NCBI GenBank assembly: GCA_963700475.1
Contig: CAVOXR010000010.1
Location: 124,001 to 188,000, forward strand
Direction: 5' to 3'
Source of the DNA: Prado023 sp963700475
GTDB lineage: Bacteria; Actinomycetota; Actinomycetes; S36-B12; CAIYMF01
Length of the DNA: 64,000 nt
Below the pieces are notes generated by a model. It saw nothing but the letters and a program-made list of their open reading frames with translations. It was not told where the DNA came from and did no database searches. Shown here in pieces: positions 38,053-46,123 of the stretch. A program made the translations under genes and the position numbers. How positions within the stretch are numbered: the first letter of the stretch is position 1; every line of letters starts with the position of its first letter.

Positions 38053-39726
38053 GTGACGACCGAGGACGAGCTCCGGCAGCGGATCGTCGATGTGGCCGCG
38101 GAGCTCTTCGCCCAGCACGGTTACGAGGGCGTCGGCGTGCGCCAGGTCGCCCAGGAGGTGGGGGTCTCCCAGTACCGCGTGCGCAAGCTCACGGGTGGGC
38201 GCGCCGAGCTGTTCGCCGCGGTCATGGCCGAGAAGGTCACCTCGGACGCAGGCAACCGGATCGCCCGCGCCGTCGATTCCCCCAACGAGCTGCCGCCCCT
38301 GGCCGCCATCGTGGCCGCAGGAGCCGCCGTCTTCGCGGATCCTGAACGCAGCTGGGACCTCCTTGAGCTCGAGGCCCTCACCCGCTCCCATCGCGACAGC
38401 GACCTCCACGAGATCGAATCAGCCCGGATGCAGTGGCGCTGGGACAACATGCGCACGGTCGTCGAGCGGATCCGACTGGCCGGCGGGATCGACGACAACG
38501 TCGACGACGACGCCCTCGCGCACTTCTCCCTGACCCTGTCCGTCGGCCTGGCCATGCTCGACCCGGTGATCGCCCGGAAGCCGAGCCAGCCGAACTGGGA
38601 CGCCCTGATCGCGCGCATCGGCACCGCGATGGCCCCACCGGAGATGCTCCTGCGCGCCGATCACGAGGCCCGCAGCTACTGGCGGATCCTCGTCGACGTC
38701 CCCGACCGCCCCGGCGGCGTTGACATGTTCGTCCGGGCGATGGCCGCCCTCTACGGCTACTCGCTCGGGGTGAACGCCGTGGGCTCGGGCGATGGCACGA
38801 GGACGTTGGACATGCGTCTGACGGCCCCCAGCTCCGTCACGGAGCAGACCCTGCTCGCCGCTGCCATGTCTGCTGGCAGCAACGCGAAGATCTCCCCCGG
38901 ATCCCCCGACGATGCCCTCGACCTGCCGACCCGGATCCTCGACGCGAGCACGGAACTGGTGACGAACCCGGGCTGGGCGCCCTCCGTGGCCAAGCACCTG
39001 GTGGCGGCCGACCACGTCGAGGTCGTCCGCGCCACGAAGGGCCAGGACGACGGCCCGGACGTGCTCCGCCTGCAGTGGACCCCGGAGCGCCACGTCCTCC
39101 TGCGCCGGACCTGGGCACCGTTCACCCGGGTCGAGCAGGCGCGCGCCTCGGCCCTGCTGCGGCTCTCGGCTGCCATCGCCGTCGCGTCAGGCGACGCGGA
39201 TGCCCAGGGCTGGGTGGAGCCGGTCAAGGACGGCACGGTGTGGATCCGGCTGGCCTACCCCGAGGACGCCGAGGCGGTCGGGGAGATGCACCGGCGCTGC
39301 TCGGACCGCACGCTCTACCTGCGATACGTCTCCTCCGGGGACTGGCACGAGATCCAGATGCGCAGGCTGTCCGGCGGGCACAGCGGGGCCACCCTGGTGG
39401 CCATCGGCGACGAGGAGAAGGTCATCGGGCTGGGCAACGTCTTCCCCGAACGCCCGGGCGAGAACACGACAGCGGAGATCGCCGTCCTCGTCGAGGATTC
39501 CCACCAGGGGGAGGGCGTCGGCACCGCCCTCCTGCGCCGGCAACTGCGGATGGCCCGGCGGATGGGGTTCACCGAGGTGGTTGCCGTCGTGCTGACGGAG
39601 AACGGCGCCATGACGCGGATGCTCGAGCGGACCGGCCTGACCTGGACCACCCGGATCGAGGAGGGTTCAGCGACGATGCGCGCACCACTGGGTCAGGCGG
39701 GCGACGGGATGCCCAACCCCCACTGA
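38053..39726 (+). CDS. TetR-ACT-GNAT three-domain fusion protein
   Basis: The 557-residue chain joins three modules. Residues 1-195 form a TetR-type regulator with a helix-turn-helix (RIVDVAAELFAQHGYEGVGV, EVGVSQYRVRKLTGG) and a helical ligand domain. Residues 215-290 resemble an ACT domain (WRILVDVPDRPGGVDMFVRAMAALYGYSLGVNAVGS). Residues 400-550 are a GNAT acetyltransferase (RLAYPEDAEAVGEMHRRCS, TAEIAVLVEDSHQGEGVGTALLRRQL, the acetyl-CoA site being EGVGTA). ACT-GNAT proteins are familiar in actinobacteria; adding a DNA-binding TetR half is unusual. It could link amino-acid sensing, transcription and protein acetylation. No gap or frameshift marks the junctions. It is monocistronic, converging with a separate TetR gene. 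Confidence 0.82.
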   Translation: MTTEDELRQRIVDVAAELFAQHGYEGVGVRQVAQEVGVSQYRVRKLTGGRAELFAAVMAEKVTSDAGNRIARAVDSPNELPPLAAIVAAGAAVFADPERSWDLLELEALTRSHRDSDLHEIESARMQWRWDNMRTVVERIRLAGGIDDNVDDDALAHFSLTLSVGLAMLDPVIARKPSQPNWDALIARIGTAMAPPEMLLRADHEARSYWRILVDVPDRPGGVDMFVRAMAALYGYSLGVNAVGSGDGTRTLDMRLTAPSSVTEQTLLAAAMSAGSNAKISPGSPDDALDLPTRILDASTELVTNPGWAPSVAKHLVAADHVEVVRATKGQDDGPDVLRLQWTPERHVLLRRTWAPFTRVEQARASALLRLSAAIAVASGDADAQGWVEPVKDGTVWIRLAYPEDAEAVGEMHRRCSDRTLYLRYVSSGDWHEIQMRRLSGGHSGATLVAIGDEEKVIGLGNVFPERPGENTTAEIAVLVEDSHQGEGVGTALLRRQLRMARRMGFTEVVAVVLTENGAMTRMLERTGLTWTTRIEEGSATMRAPLGQAGDGMPNPH

Positions 39727-39779
39727 GACCCCGGGCCGAGGTCCGAGCACGTGGCACCGGAACGAACGCCGGGCACTGC

Positions 39780-40487
39780 TCAGCTGCGCTGCTGCTCGAT
39801 CAGCTCACGGCGCCGGGCCGGCATCTGGTCGGCGGTCCACCGCTGGTCACCCAGCGAGGCCCGGGTGCTGACCTTGTGCGGCCTGGCGAGCTCGACGGCG
39901 ATGTCGATCGCGCGCAGCGAATCGGCCAACCATCGATCACGCTCGCCGTGGGAGAAGAACTGGTAGAACAGGCCGTCGCGGAAGGCGGTGAGGATCGTGG
40001 CCAGGGCGTTGAGGTCGCTGTACTCCTCGCCGGCCGCAACGGAGATCTGCACCAGGCCGTCCCGGGTGAACTCCCAGGACGAGTCCCGGGTGTGGCGCAG
40101 CTGGAGCTCGTGCGGATCCTCCGAGCGGCAGCCCAGGGTCATCTGGTAGCGCATCAGCTGGACGTTGGCGGCATCGCCCATATGCGCGTACATGCGCATA
40201 GCTGAGTTCGTCAGCTCGTGTCGGAGCCCACCGTCGCCGACGATGAAGACCGCGGTGTACGTGGCGTCCTCGAACTCCAGCAGCAGGTCGTTGAGCAGCG
40301 TTGAGGTGATCGAGTAGGCGCGGTGAAGGGTCCCCAGCGACCAGCCCAGGTGTGCGGCCACGTCCCGAAGGGTGAGGTCCTGGAAGGCAGTCCCATCAGC
40401 GAGCATCTCGCGAGCCGCAGCCCTCACCAGGGCTCGCCGCTCGGCCAGCTTCAGGTAGGCCCCCACATCGACAAGGTAGCCCTTCAC
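39780..40487 (-). CDS. TetR-type transcriptional regulator
   Basis: This 235-residue protein has a TetR-like DNA-binding domain at residues 15-70 (RALVRAAAREMLADGTAFQDLTLRDVAAHLGWSLGTLHRAY), in which the usual YxxF is altered (LHRAYSIT), and an all-helical C-terminal domain with no recognised ligand. The start is a GTG at 40487 without a Shine-Dalgarno site. Inverted repeats at 40497-40525 just upstream are the likely operator. The regulated genes may include the divergent gene at 40774, but this is not shown. Confidence 0.82.
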   Translation of the reverse strand: MKGYLVDVGAYLKLAERRALVRAAAREMLADGTAFQDLTLRDVAAHLGWSLGTLHRAYSITSTLLNDLLLEFEDATYTAVFIVGDGGLRHELTNSAMRMYAHMGDAANVQLMRYQMTLGCRSEDPHELQLRHTRDSSWEFTRDGLVQISVAAGEEYSDLNALATILTAFRDGLFYQFFSHGERDRWLADSLRAIDIAVELARPHKVSTRASLGDQRWTADQMPARRRELIEQQRS

Positions 40488-40496
40488 CGGGAATTC

Positions 40497-40525
40497 CGCA
40501 ACTCAAGTTGCGAATTCGAGTTGCG
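40497..40525. promoter_or_regulatory. Probable TetR operator with three half-sites
   Basis: CGCAACT-CA-AGTTGCG (40497-40512) is a palindrome with perfect 7-bp arms; a third half-site AGTTGCG follows at 40519-40525. It lies 9 bp from the TetR start codon, overlapping the expected promoter. Confidence 0.6.
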
Positions 40526-40614
40526 GTTTGGAGTTTGATTTGCTTCCCGGTTACGATCTCCCTGGTCCAACACCCCCCGGGCATGGGTATAGCGTGCGAC
40601 GTGGGGGCGGCGTT

Positions 40615-40653
40615 GAAGGGCACCGAACCCACGGGGGTGGCTCGGTGCCCTTC
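40615..40653. other. 12-bp-stem hairpin in a divergent promoter region
   Basis: GAAGGGCACCGA (40615-40626) pairs perfectly with TCGGTGCCCTTC (40642-40653), with inner CCAC/GTGG pairing. Neither flanking gene ends here: both are transcribed outward. It is therefore unlikely to be an ordinary gene terminator; it may be a leader structure, a small-RNA terminator or a protein-binding site. Confidence 0.55.
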
Positions 40654-40761
40654 AGTGCGTGGTGAATGCAGTCAACGGCCCTCGCCCCCCACCCTCGTCG
40701 ACGTGACCGACACCACGCGAGAACGCCCACCCCATCGGCGTTTCCGGCGTTCGGCACCGGG

Positions 40762-40767
40762 CACAAT
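40762..40767 (+). promoter_or_regulatory. -10-like element (CACAAT) for the gene at 40774
   Basis: CACAAT ends 6 nt before the ATG at 40774, without a Shine-Dalgarno site. A weaker match to the -10 consensus than most others in the window. Confidence 0.4.
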
Positions 40768-40773
40768 GGATTC

Positions 40774-41253
40774 ATGAACACCGTGGTGCTGGGCTGGGAT
40801 CCCGACCGGGGGAACCGGTGGAGCCCCTCCTACGCCGACTGCCTCCGCCGCTGTCGGGAGGGCCACGGACTGCTCGAACGGTGGCCCGTGCGCGACTGGC
40901 ACCTGGCCCCGGCGGGGACTCGCGTCCACCTGATGCTCCTGGGCCGCCAGCGGGGGCTGATCGGCCGTGGCACCGTGCGCTCGGCCCCGTTCCTCGCGGC
41001 GGACCCGGCGCGACCGGGTCAAGTCATCCACCACGTGCTGGTTGAGTGGGAGACCCTGGTGCCGCTCGACAGGCGCATCCCGGTGGAGGCGCTCGAGGCC
41101 GCAGTACCGGAGTTGGAATGGCGTGGCTCGTACGCACCCGCCGTCCCACTCTCCCCCGAGGGCGCCCAGCAGCTCGACCTCATGTGGGCCGCCAGCGCCC
41201 TCTCACCCGCCCGACGGCTCACCCGGACCGCGTTGCGGCTGCTGCGACGGTAG
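40774..41253 (+). CDS. Unrecognised small protein, possibly EVE/PUA-like fold
   Basis: This 159-residue protein begins TVVLGWDPDRGNRWSPSYADCLRR, then DWHLAPAGTRVHLMLLGRQRGLIGRGTVRSAPF and HVLVEWETLVPLDRRIPV. The order (N-terminal W-x-P motif, a fluctuating strand rich in R-x-x-F/LLR-x-G, then a G-I/T-x-x-G strand pair and VE(F/W)) recalls EVE/PUA-like nucleic-acid-binding modules found alone or with HNH nucleases. No nuclease motif is present. It lies upstream of the acyl-CoA ligase by 49 bp but need not share its function. Fold call is tentative. Confidence 0.55.
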   Translation: MNTVVLGWDPDRGNRWSPSYADCLRRCREGHGLLERWPVRDWHLAPAGTRVHLMLLGRQRGLIGRGTVRSAPFLAADPARPGQVIHHVLVEWETLVPLDRRIPVEALEAAVPELEWRGSYAPAVPLSPEGAQQLDLMWAASALSPARRLTRTALRLLRR

Positions 41254-41302
41254 CGTGGCAGGCGTAGCCACCATTCCGGTGGGCAGAAGGCGGTCGCCAC
41301 CC

Positions 41303-43090
41303 ATGCACGAGTTGTCCCTCCCGGCTGCGATCACGCTGCCGATCACCGACACCCTCGCCTCGATCCCCTCCAGGCGAGCCGCCCAGTCCCCGAACAGCCC
41401 GATGTATGCCCTGCGCACCGGCAACGGCTGGACTGATGTCACCGCCCTGCAGTTCAACGACCTGGTCCGGTCGGTCGCACGCGGGATCGTGGCGCGAGGG
41501 ATCGAGGTCGGGCAGCCCGTGGCGATCCTGTCACCCACCCGCTACGAGTGGACCGTGCTGGACTTCGCACTCTGGACCGCTGGGGCGTTCGCCGTCCCGA
41601 TCTACGACTCGTCCTCGGCCGAGCAGATCGAGTGGATCCTGCAGGACAGCGACGCAGTAGCGGTCATCACCGACTCGGCGCTCTCGGCCGACCGGGTCCG
41701 CGGCGCGATGCTGTCCACCCCGCCGCCGATCTGGGTGATGGACGACGGGCTGCTCGACGCCCTGGTCGCCGACGGCCACGAGATCGATGACGAGGTCCTC
41801 ACTGCCCGGTCTGCGGCCGTCACGCCCCAGGACCCGGCAACGATCGTGTACACGTCGGGGACCACGGGCCGGCCCAAGGGCTGCGTCATCACGCACGAGA
41901 ACCTGATGTTCGTCGCCCGGACGCTGGTCGTGGGGACTGGTCCGGTCGTGACCACGCCCGGCGCCCGAACCGTGCTGTTCCTGCCCCTGGCCCACGTCCT
42001 GGGCCGGGGAGCCCAGGTCTACAGCGCCGAGGGCGGGATGCAGGTTGCCCACTGCCCGAACGCCAAGCTGCTTCCCGGCGACATGCTCAGCTTCCGCCCG
42101 ACATTCCTGGTGGGGGTTCCCCGGATCTTCGAGAAGATCTTCAGCGCCTCCCAGCAGAAGGCCTACGAGGGCGGCAAGGCGAAGATCTTCGATCGAGCCA
42201 CCAAGGTGGCCATCGACTACGGCCGCGCCCGATGGGCGGGGGGTCCGTCCCTGCCACTGAAGCTCGAGCACGCGCTGTTCGACCGGCTGGTGTACGGCAA
42301 GCTGCGCGCCGCGATGGGCGGGGAGTTGCGCTATGCGATCACCGGGGGCGCCAGCCTCGGCGAGCGCCTGGGCAGCTTCTACGCAGGCATCGGGTTGACC
42401 GTCATGGAGGGGTACGGCCTGACGGAGACGACCGCATCCGGGACGTTCAACCGCGCCGAAGCCCCACAGATCGGCTCCGTCGGACAGCCCATGCCGGGGA
42501 CGTCGGTCCGGATCGCCGACGATGGCGAGATCTGGCTCAGCGGTCCCTACGTCATGGCCGGGTACCACAACAACCCCGACGCGACTGCCCAGGTCATCGA
42601 CGCGGACGGGTGGTTCCGGACCGGGGACCTCGGCAGCCTGGACGCCGAGGGCTACCTGCGCATCACCGGGCGCAAGAAGGAGATCATCGTCACCGCCGGC
42701 GGCAAGAACGTGGCCCCGGCGGTCCTCGAGGACCGGATGGGGGCACACATCCTCATCAGCCAGGTGATGGTCGTCGGCGAGGGCAAGCCGTTCATCGGAG
42801 CGCTGGTGACCCTCGACCCCGATGCGCTCTCCGCGTGGGCTGCAGCGCACAACAAGGCGGGCCGCACCGCAGCCGAGCTCCACGACGACCCCGACCTGAA
42901 TGCGGAGATCCAGGCAGCCGTCGACGATGCCAACGCGGCGGTGTCCAAGGCGGAGTCCATCCGGGCGTGGCGGCTGATCGACGCCCAGTTCACTGAGGAG
43001 TCGGGGCACATGACGCCCACGCTCAAGCTCAAGCGCGCCGTGGTGGCCAGCGACTACGACGCAGACATCGAGGCCCTGTACGCGCGCTGA
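41303..43090 (+). CDS. fadD: Long-chain acyl-CoA synthetase (AMP-forming)
   Basis: The 595-residue adenylate-forming enzyme has the P-loop IVYTSGTTGRPKGCVITHEN (near residue 180), a middle motif GYGLTETTASGTF, FRTGDLGSLD, and the C-terminal GRKKEIIVTAGGKNVAPAVLED with the catalytic-region lysine later in the chain. Organisation matches FadD15-like ligases (residues 20-110 contain ALQFNDLVRSVARGIVARGI). It would activate long-chain fatty acids as CoA esters in the cytoplasm. It converges with the acyltransferase at 43105 on the opposite strand; both are lipid genes. Confidence 0.92.
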   Translation: MHELSLPAAITLPITDTLASIPSRRAAQSPNSPMYALRTGNGWTDVTALQFNDLVRSVARGIVARGIEVGQPVAILSPTRYEWTVLDFALWTAGAFAVPIYDSSSAEQIEWILQDSDAVAVITDSALSADRVRGAMLSTPPPIWVMDDGLLDALVADGHEIDDEVLTARSAAVTPQDPATIVYTSGTTGRPKGCVITHENLMFVARTLVVGTGPVVTTPGARTVLFLPLAHVLGRGAQVYSAEGGMQVAHCPNAKLLPGDMLSFRPTFLVGVPRIFEKIFSASQQKAYEGGKAKIFDRATKVAIDYGRARWAGGPSLPLKLEHALFDRLVYGKLRAAMGGELRYAITGGASLGERLGSFYAGIGLTVMEGYGLTETTASGTFNRAEAPQIGSVGQPMPGTSVRIADDGEIWLSGPYVMAGYHNNPDATAQVIDADGWFRTGDLGSLDAEGYLRITGRKKEIIVTAGGKNVAPAVLEDRMGAHILISQVMVVGEGKPFIGALVTLDPDALSAWAAAHNKAGRTAAELHDDPDLNAEIQAAVDDANAAVSKAESIRAWRLIDAQFTEESGHMTPTLKLKRAVVASDYDADIEALYAR

Positions 43091-43104
43091 GGCGCGCGCC
43101 GGCT

Positions 43105-43803
43105 TCAGTCGCTGTCGCCGGGCTCGGGGGCCGTCCCGCCGAGTCGCGCCGGCTGCCACCACTGGTCGGTCCCGTCGTCGGGGTAGCCCTCCTGGGCCCT
43201 GCCCACCAGGTCGATGACTGACTCACGCAGCCGCGCGGTTGCCTGCTCAGGGTCGCCCGAGGGGTCCACCGGCTCCCCGACGTGGATCTCCACCGGGACG
43301 CCACGCTGCTTCATGCTGGATCGCCGGTCGTAGCACCAGAGCCGCTGCGTGCCCCACAGCGCCATCGGGATCAAGGGCACACCGGCCTCGTCGGCCATCC
43401 GGACCGCACCGGTCTTGAAGGCCTTCGGCTCGAAGGACCGGCTCATCGTGGCCTCGGGGAACACGCCGACGACCTCCCCCGACTGCAGGGACTCCACAGC
43501 GTGCGAGTAGCTGGCAGCACCTGCCTTCCGGTCGACCGGGATGTGCTTCATGCTGCGCATGATCGGCCCGCCGACCGGGTGGCGGAACACCGACTCCTTG
43601 GCCATGAACCGGACGAGGCGGTCCGAGGGCCGGGCCGCGTATCCAGCGAAGATGAAGTCCAGGTAGCTCACGTGGCTGCTGGCAAGGACGGCCCCGCCCT
43701 TGCGGGGCAGGTGCTCACCCCCGTGGACCCGCACCTTGAGCCCCAGGGTGGCGAAGGCGCCGTAGCCGACGAGCAGGACGGGCGGGTAGACGAGGTCAGC
43801 CAT
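43105..43803 (-). CDS. 1-acyl-glycerol-3-phosphate acyltransferase-like protein
   Basis: This 232-residue PlsC-family enzyme carries the catalytic H-x4-D motif (SSHVSYLDF, near residue 43), an RFMAKESVFRHPVGGPIM block and the substrate motif VGVFPEATMSRS near residue 115, then VPLIPMALWG. It transfers acyl groups to lysophosphatidate or a related lipid. Starts in a hydrophobic segment (VYPPVLLVGYGAF) that may anchor it to the membrane. TAGGCT at 43810-43815 lies 6 nt before the ATG: leaderless. Confidence 0.92.
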   Translation of the reverse strand: MADLVYPPVLLVGYGAFATLGLKVRVHGGEHLPRKGGAVLASSHVSYLDFIFAGYAARPSDRLVRFMAKESVFRHPVGGPIMRSMKHIPVDRKAGAASYSHAVESLQSGEVVGVFPEATMSRSFEPKAFKTGAVRMADEAGVPLIPMALWGTQRLWCYDRRSSMKQRGVPVEIHVGEPVDPSGDPEQATARLRESVIDLVGRAQEGYPDDGTDQWWQPARLGGTAPEPGDSD

Positions 43804-43809
43804 CCCGAC

Positions 43810-43815
43810 AGCCTA
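43810..43815 (-). promoter_or_regulatory. -10 element (TAGGCT) of the acyltransferase gene
   Basis: TAGGCT on the reverse strand ends 6 nt before the ATG at 43803; no Shine-Dalgarno site is present. Confidence 0.5.
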
Positions 43816-43871
43816 GGTCGGACAGCCGTGCGTTGCCGGACCCGGACGACGGACGTGACGCCAGGGTGCGG

Positions 43872-45155
43872 TCAGCCCCGACCCAGCACGAGCACCACGC
43901 GGGCGCCCCCGAGTGGACCGGTGCCGCGCTCCAGCCTGCCGCCGGAGGCGTGGGCCAGGCGCTCTGCGATCGCGAGCCCGAGGCTGGTGGATCCCGTGCG
44001 CTCGCCGGGCTCGCCCTGGGGGTCAAGGCCCGGACCGGCGTCCTCGACGCTGACCTCGACCCGACCCTCAGTGTCCTCCCGCACGGCCAGTCGCAGGGCC
44101 ACACCCTCATCGGTGTGCACGAACACGTTCTGCAGCAGGATGTCGACGGCGGTCGTGAGGTCGTACTCGGTGAGGCGGACCGGAAGCGGTCCGGCCCCGG
44201 TGCCCTCGACCTGCATGTCGCGGCCCTGGTACTCGGCCAGGACCGCCCAGAAGGCCGCCCGGTCTGCGACGACCGCCGCGGCGTCACAGGACGCGTGCAG
44301 GCCCTCACGGCTGGTCCGACGGGCGCTGGTGATGATCTCGTCCGTGGTGCGCTGCAGGGTCAGGACGTCGTCGTTGAGGCGTTGGCGCACGACCGGATCG
44401 GCGACCGCATCGACGTCCGCAGCCAGGACCGTCAGGGGGGTGCGCAACTGGTGTGCCAGCTCGGCGGCCGCGGCACGCTCCTCCTCCAGCAGCTCCTGGA
44501 CCCGCGCAGCGAGCCGGTTCAGGGCCACGCCGACGTCATCCACCTCCGGGATCCGCGACGGCTCGACCCGCGCCGTGAGGTCTCCGGCGGCCATGACATC
44601 GGCGGTGGCGGCAAGCGACCTGATGGGAGCTGCGGTGCGCCGCGCCAGCTGCCAGGCGGCCAGGCCGGCCCCGACGAGGAGCAGCGCGCAGAGGCCCGCG
44701 AGCGCGAGCAACCGCGGCTCGAGACCCTCGTGCATCTGGTCCGGGCTGGCCACGGCGAGCACGACTCCGACCTGGTCGTCGAAGGCGGCCGGTGCCGCCG
44801 AGTAGCCGGCGCTGCCGGTGTCGACGCTGGCGGCGTTCCCGCCCTTGGCCGAGGCCACCACCCCCGCGGCCTCCGCGGGCACCGGCCCACCCACCACCGT
44901 GCCGTCGGGGTACACCAGGATCACCTCACCGGGCTCCCCCGGGAGCTTGATGACCGGAGCCGATCCCTTCTCGTCCTCCTTCCCACCGGTGGCCGCCGAC
45001 TCCCAGGCGTCGGCCAGTGACCGGGCCTCGTCGGCGAGCGTCGACAACGCGCTGCCCCGCACGAGATCACGGGCCGACAGGGCGAGCGGGATCACGAGCA
45101 CTGTCGCTGCGACCGTGACCACCAGCAGCGCGAACGTGACCAGGCGCCGGTACAT
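43872..45155 (-). CDS. Membrane sensor histidine kinase of the redox locus
   Basis: This 427-residue kinase has two membrane helices (residues 5-27 and 149-168) flanking an extracytoplasmic domain of about 120 residues with no recognised ligand fold. A HAMP-like linker (170-225) and a HisKA helix with phosphorylated H235 (AELAHQLRTPLTVLAADVD) follow. The ATPase domain is shortened but has an N-box-like LLQNVFVHTDEG, DAGPGLDP and STSLGLAIAERLAHASGG. It shares a base with the upstream regulator stop (TGATG), so both are co-translated. The signal is unknown; adjacency to an electron-transfer operon suggests redox or envelope sensing. Confidence 0.92.
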   Translation of the reverse strand: MYRRLVTFALLVVTVAATVLVIPLALSARDLVRGSALSTLADEARSLADAWESAATGGKEDEKGSAPVIKLPGEPGEVILVYPDGTVVGGPVPAEAAGVVASAKGGNAASVDTGSAGYSAAPAAFDDQVGVVLAVASPDQMHEGLEPRLLALAGLCALLLVGAGLAAWQLARRTAAPIRSLAATADVMAAGDLTARVEPSRIPEVDDVGVALNRLAARVQELLEEERAAAAELAHQLRTPLTVLAADVDAVADPVVRQRLNDDVLTLQRTTDEIITSARRTSREGLHASCDAAAVVADRAAFWAVLAEYQGRDMQVEGTGAGPLPVRLTEYDLTTAVDILLQNVFVHTDEGVALRLAVREDTEGRVEVSVEDAGPGLDPQGEPGERTGSTSLGLAIAERLAHASGGRLERGTGPLGGARVVLVLGRG

Positions 45156-45859
45156 CAGTCGTCGGGGAGCGCGGCGTCGGACCGATCCTCGAGCATCACG
45201 CCGACACCGCGGTTGACGTGGATGAAGCGCGGCTCTGCCGGGGTGTCGCCGAGCTTGCGCCGCAACCACGACAGGTGCACGTCGACCGTCCGGGCTGCGT
45301 CCGTGCGCTGCCAGACCTCGCGCAGCAGCTCGCTGCGGCTGACGACCCGCCCGGGGTTCTCGGCGAGGTAGGCGAGCAGGTCGAACTCGAGCTTCGTGAG
45401 CTCCACCGGGCGGCCGTCCACCTCGGCGGTGCGCCGCGACCGGTCCACTCGCAGGCCGCCGACCCGCAAGGGGGGCTCGATGACCTGGTCGCCGCCGGCC
45501 GAGACCCGGCGAAGCACGGCGCGGATGCGGGCTTCGAGGTGCGCGGGGTCGTAGGGCTTGATCACGTAGTCGTCGGCGCCGGCGTCGAGCAGGCGGACGA
45601 TCAGCCCCTCATCGTCGCGAGCCGTGGCCACGATCACGGGGACCTCGCTCACGGAGCGGATCATCCCGAGCAGCCGCTCGCCGTCCACGTCGGGCAGGCC
45701 GAGGTCCAGCACGACGGCGTCCGGGGATCCCGTGAGCATCGACTGCAGGCCGTCCAGGCCGGTGCCCGCGGAGTCCACGGCATGGCCTCGGCTGTGCAGC
45801 GCGCGCACGACGGCCGTGCGGATCCCCGCGTCGTCCTCGATCAGCAGAACATGGGCCAC
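45155..45859 (-). CDS. OmpR/PhoP-family response regulator
   Basis: This 234-residue regulator has a receiver domain with acidic pocket E8-D9-D10, phosphoacceptor D52 (AVVLDLGLPD), T/A78 region (VATARDD) and K100 region (DDYVIKPYDP), and a winged-helix DNA-binding domain from residue 130 (VELTKLEFDLLAYLAENPGRVVSRSELLREVW, TVDVHLSWLRRKLG). Paired with the kinase downstream. The GTG at 45859 has its own TAGGCT -10 overlapping the ferredoxin stop, so it may be made independently as well as by read-through. Confidence 0.94.
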   Translation of the reverse strand: MAHVLLIEDDAGIRTAVVRALHSRGHAVDSAGTGLDGLQSMLTGSPDAVVLDLGLPDVDGERLLGMIRSVSEVPVIVATARDDEGLIVRLLDAGADDYVIKPYDPAHLEARIRAVLRRVSAGGDQVIEPPLRVGGLRVDRSRRTAEVDGRPVELTKLEFDLLAYLAENPGRVVSRSELLREVWQRTDAARTVDVHLSWLRRKLGDTPAEPRFIHVNRGVGVMLEDRSDAALPDD

Positions 45860-45865
45860 AGCGCG

Positions 45866-45871
45866 AGCCTA
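45866..45871 (-). promoter_or_regulatory. -10 element (TAGGCT) for the response regulator
   Basis: TAGGCT lies 6 nt before the GTG at 45859 and overlaps the TAG stop of the ferredoxin gene (45869-45871). An internal leaderless promoter is likely. Confidence 0.5.
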
Positions 45872-46123
45872 GGGCCTCGCCCGACGCTCGAGTCGCAGTG
45901 CTGCCGCGGGGCACATGGCCACGGCGAGCTTGGCCGCGCGCACCAACGAGTCCGGGATGGCCTCACCACGGGTCGTGACCCCGATCGGATAGCCCCAGCT
46001 GTCCAGGTCGATGCGCTCCCCGAGCGCGGCCGCACACACCCCGTGGCCCGCGCACCGCTCCCAGTCGACAGACAGGACGCGGCTGCCTGTGTGGGCACCA
46101 CGCGTCGGCGATGTCGTGGTCAT
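45869..46123 (-). CDS. Small ferredoxin (3Fe-4S type)
   Basis: This 84-residue protein has the short actinobacterial ferredoxin pattern: SVDWERCAGHGVCAAALGERIDLD with C-x5-C, then CP in AVAMCPAAAL, i.e. three cysteines expected to bind a 3Fe-4S cluster. The ATG overlaps the NuoF-like stop (ATGA). It probably passes electrons between the NuoF-like protein and the membrane cytochrome, or between the module and an unknown partner. Confidence 0.88.
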   Translation of the reverse strand: MTTTSPTRGAHTGSRVLSVDWERCAGHGVCAAALGERIDLDSWGYPIGVTTRGEAIPDSLVRAAKLAVAMCPAAALRLERRARP

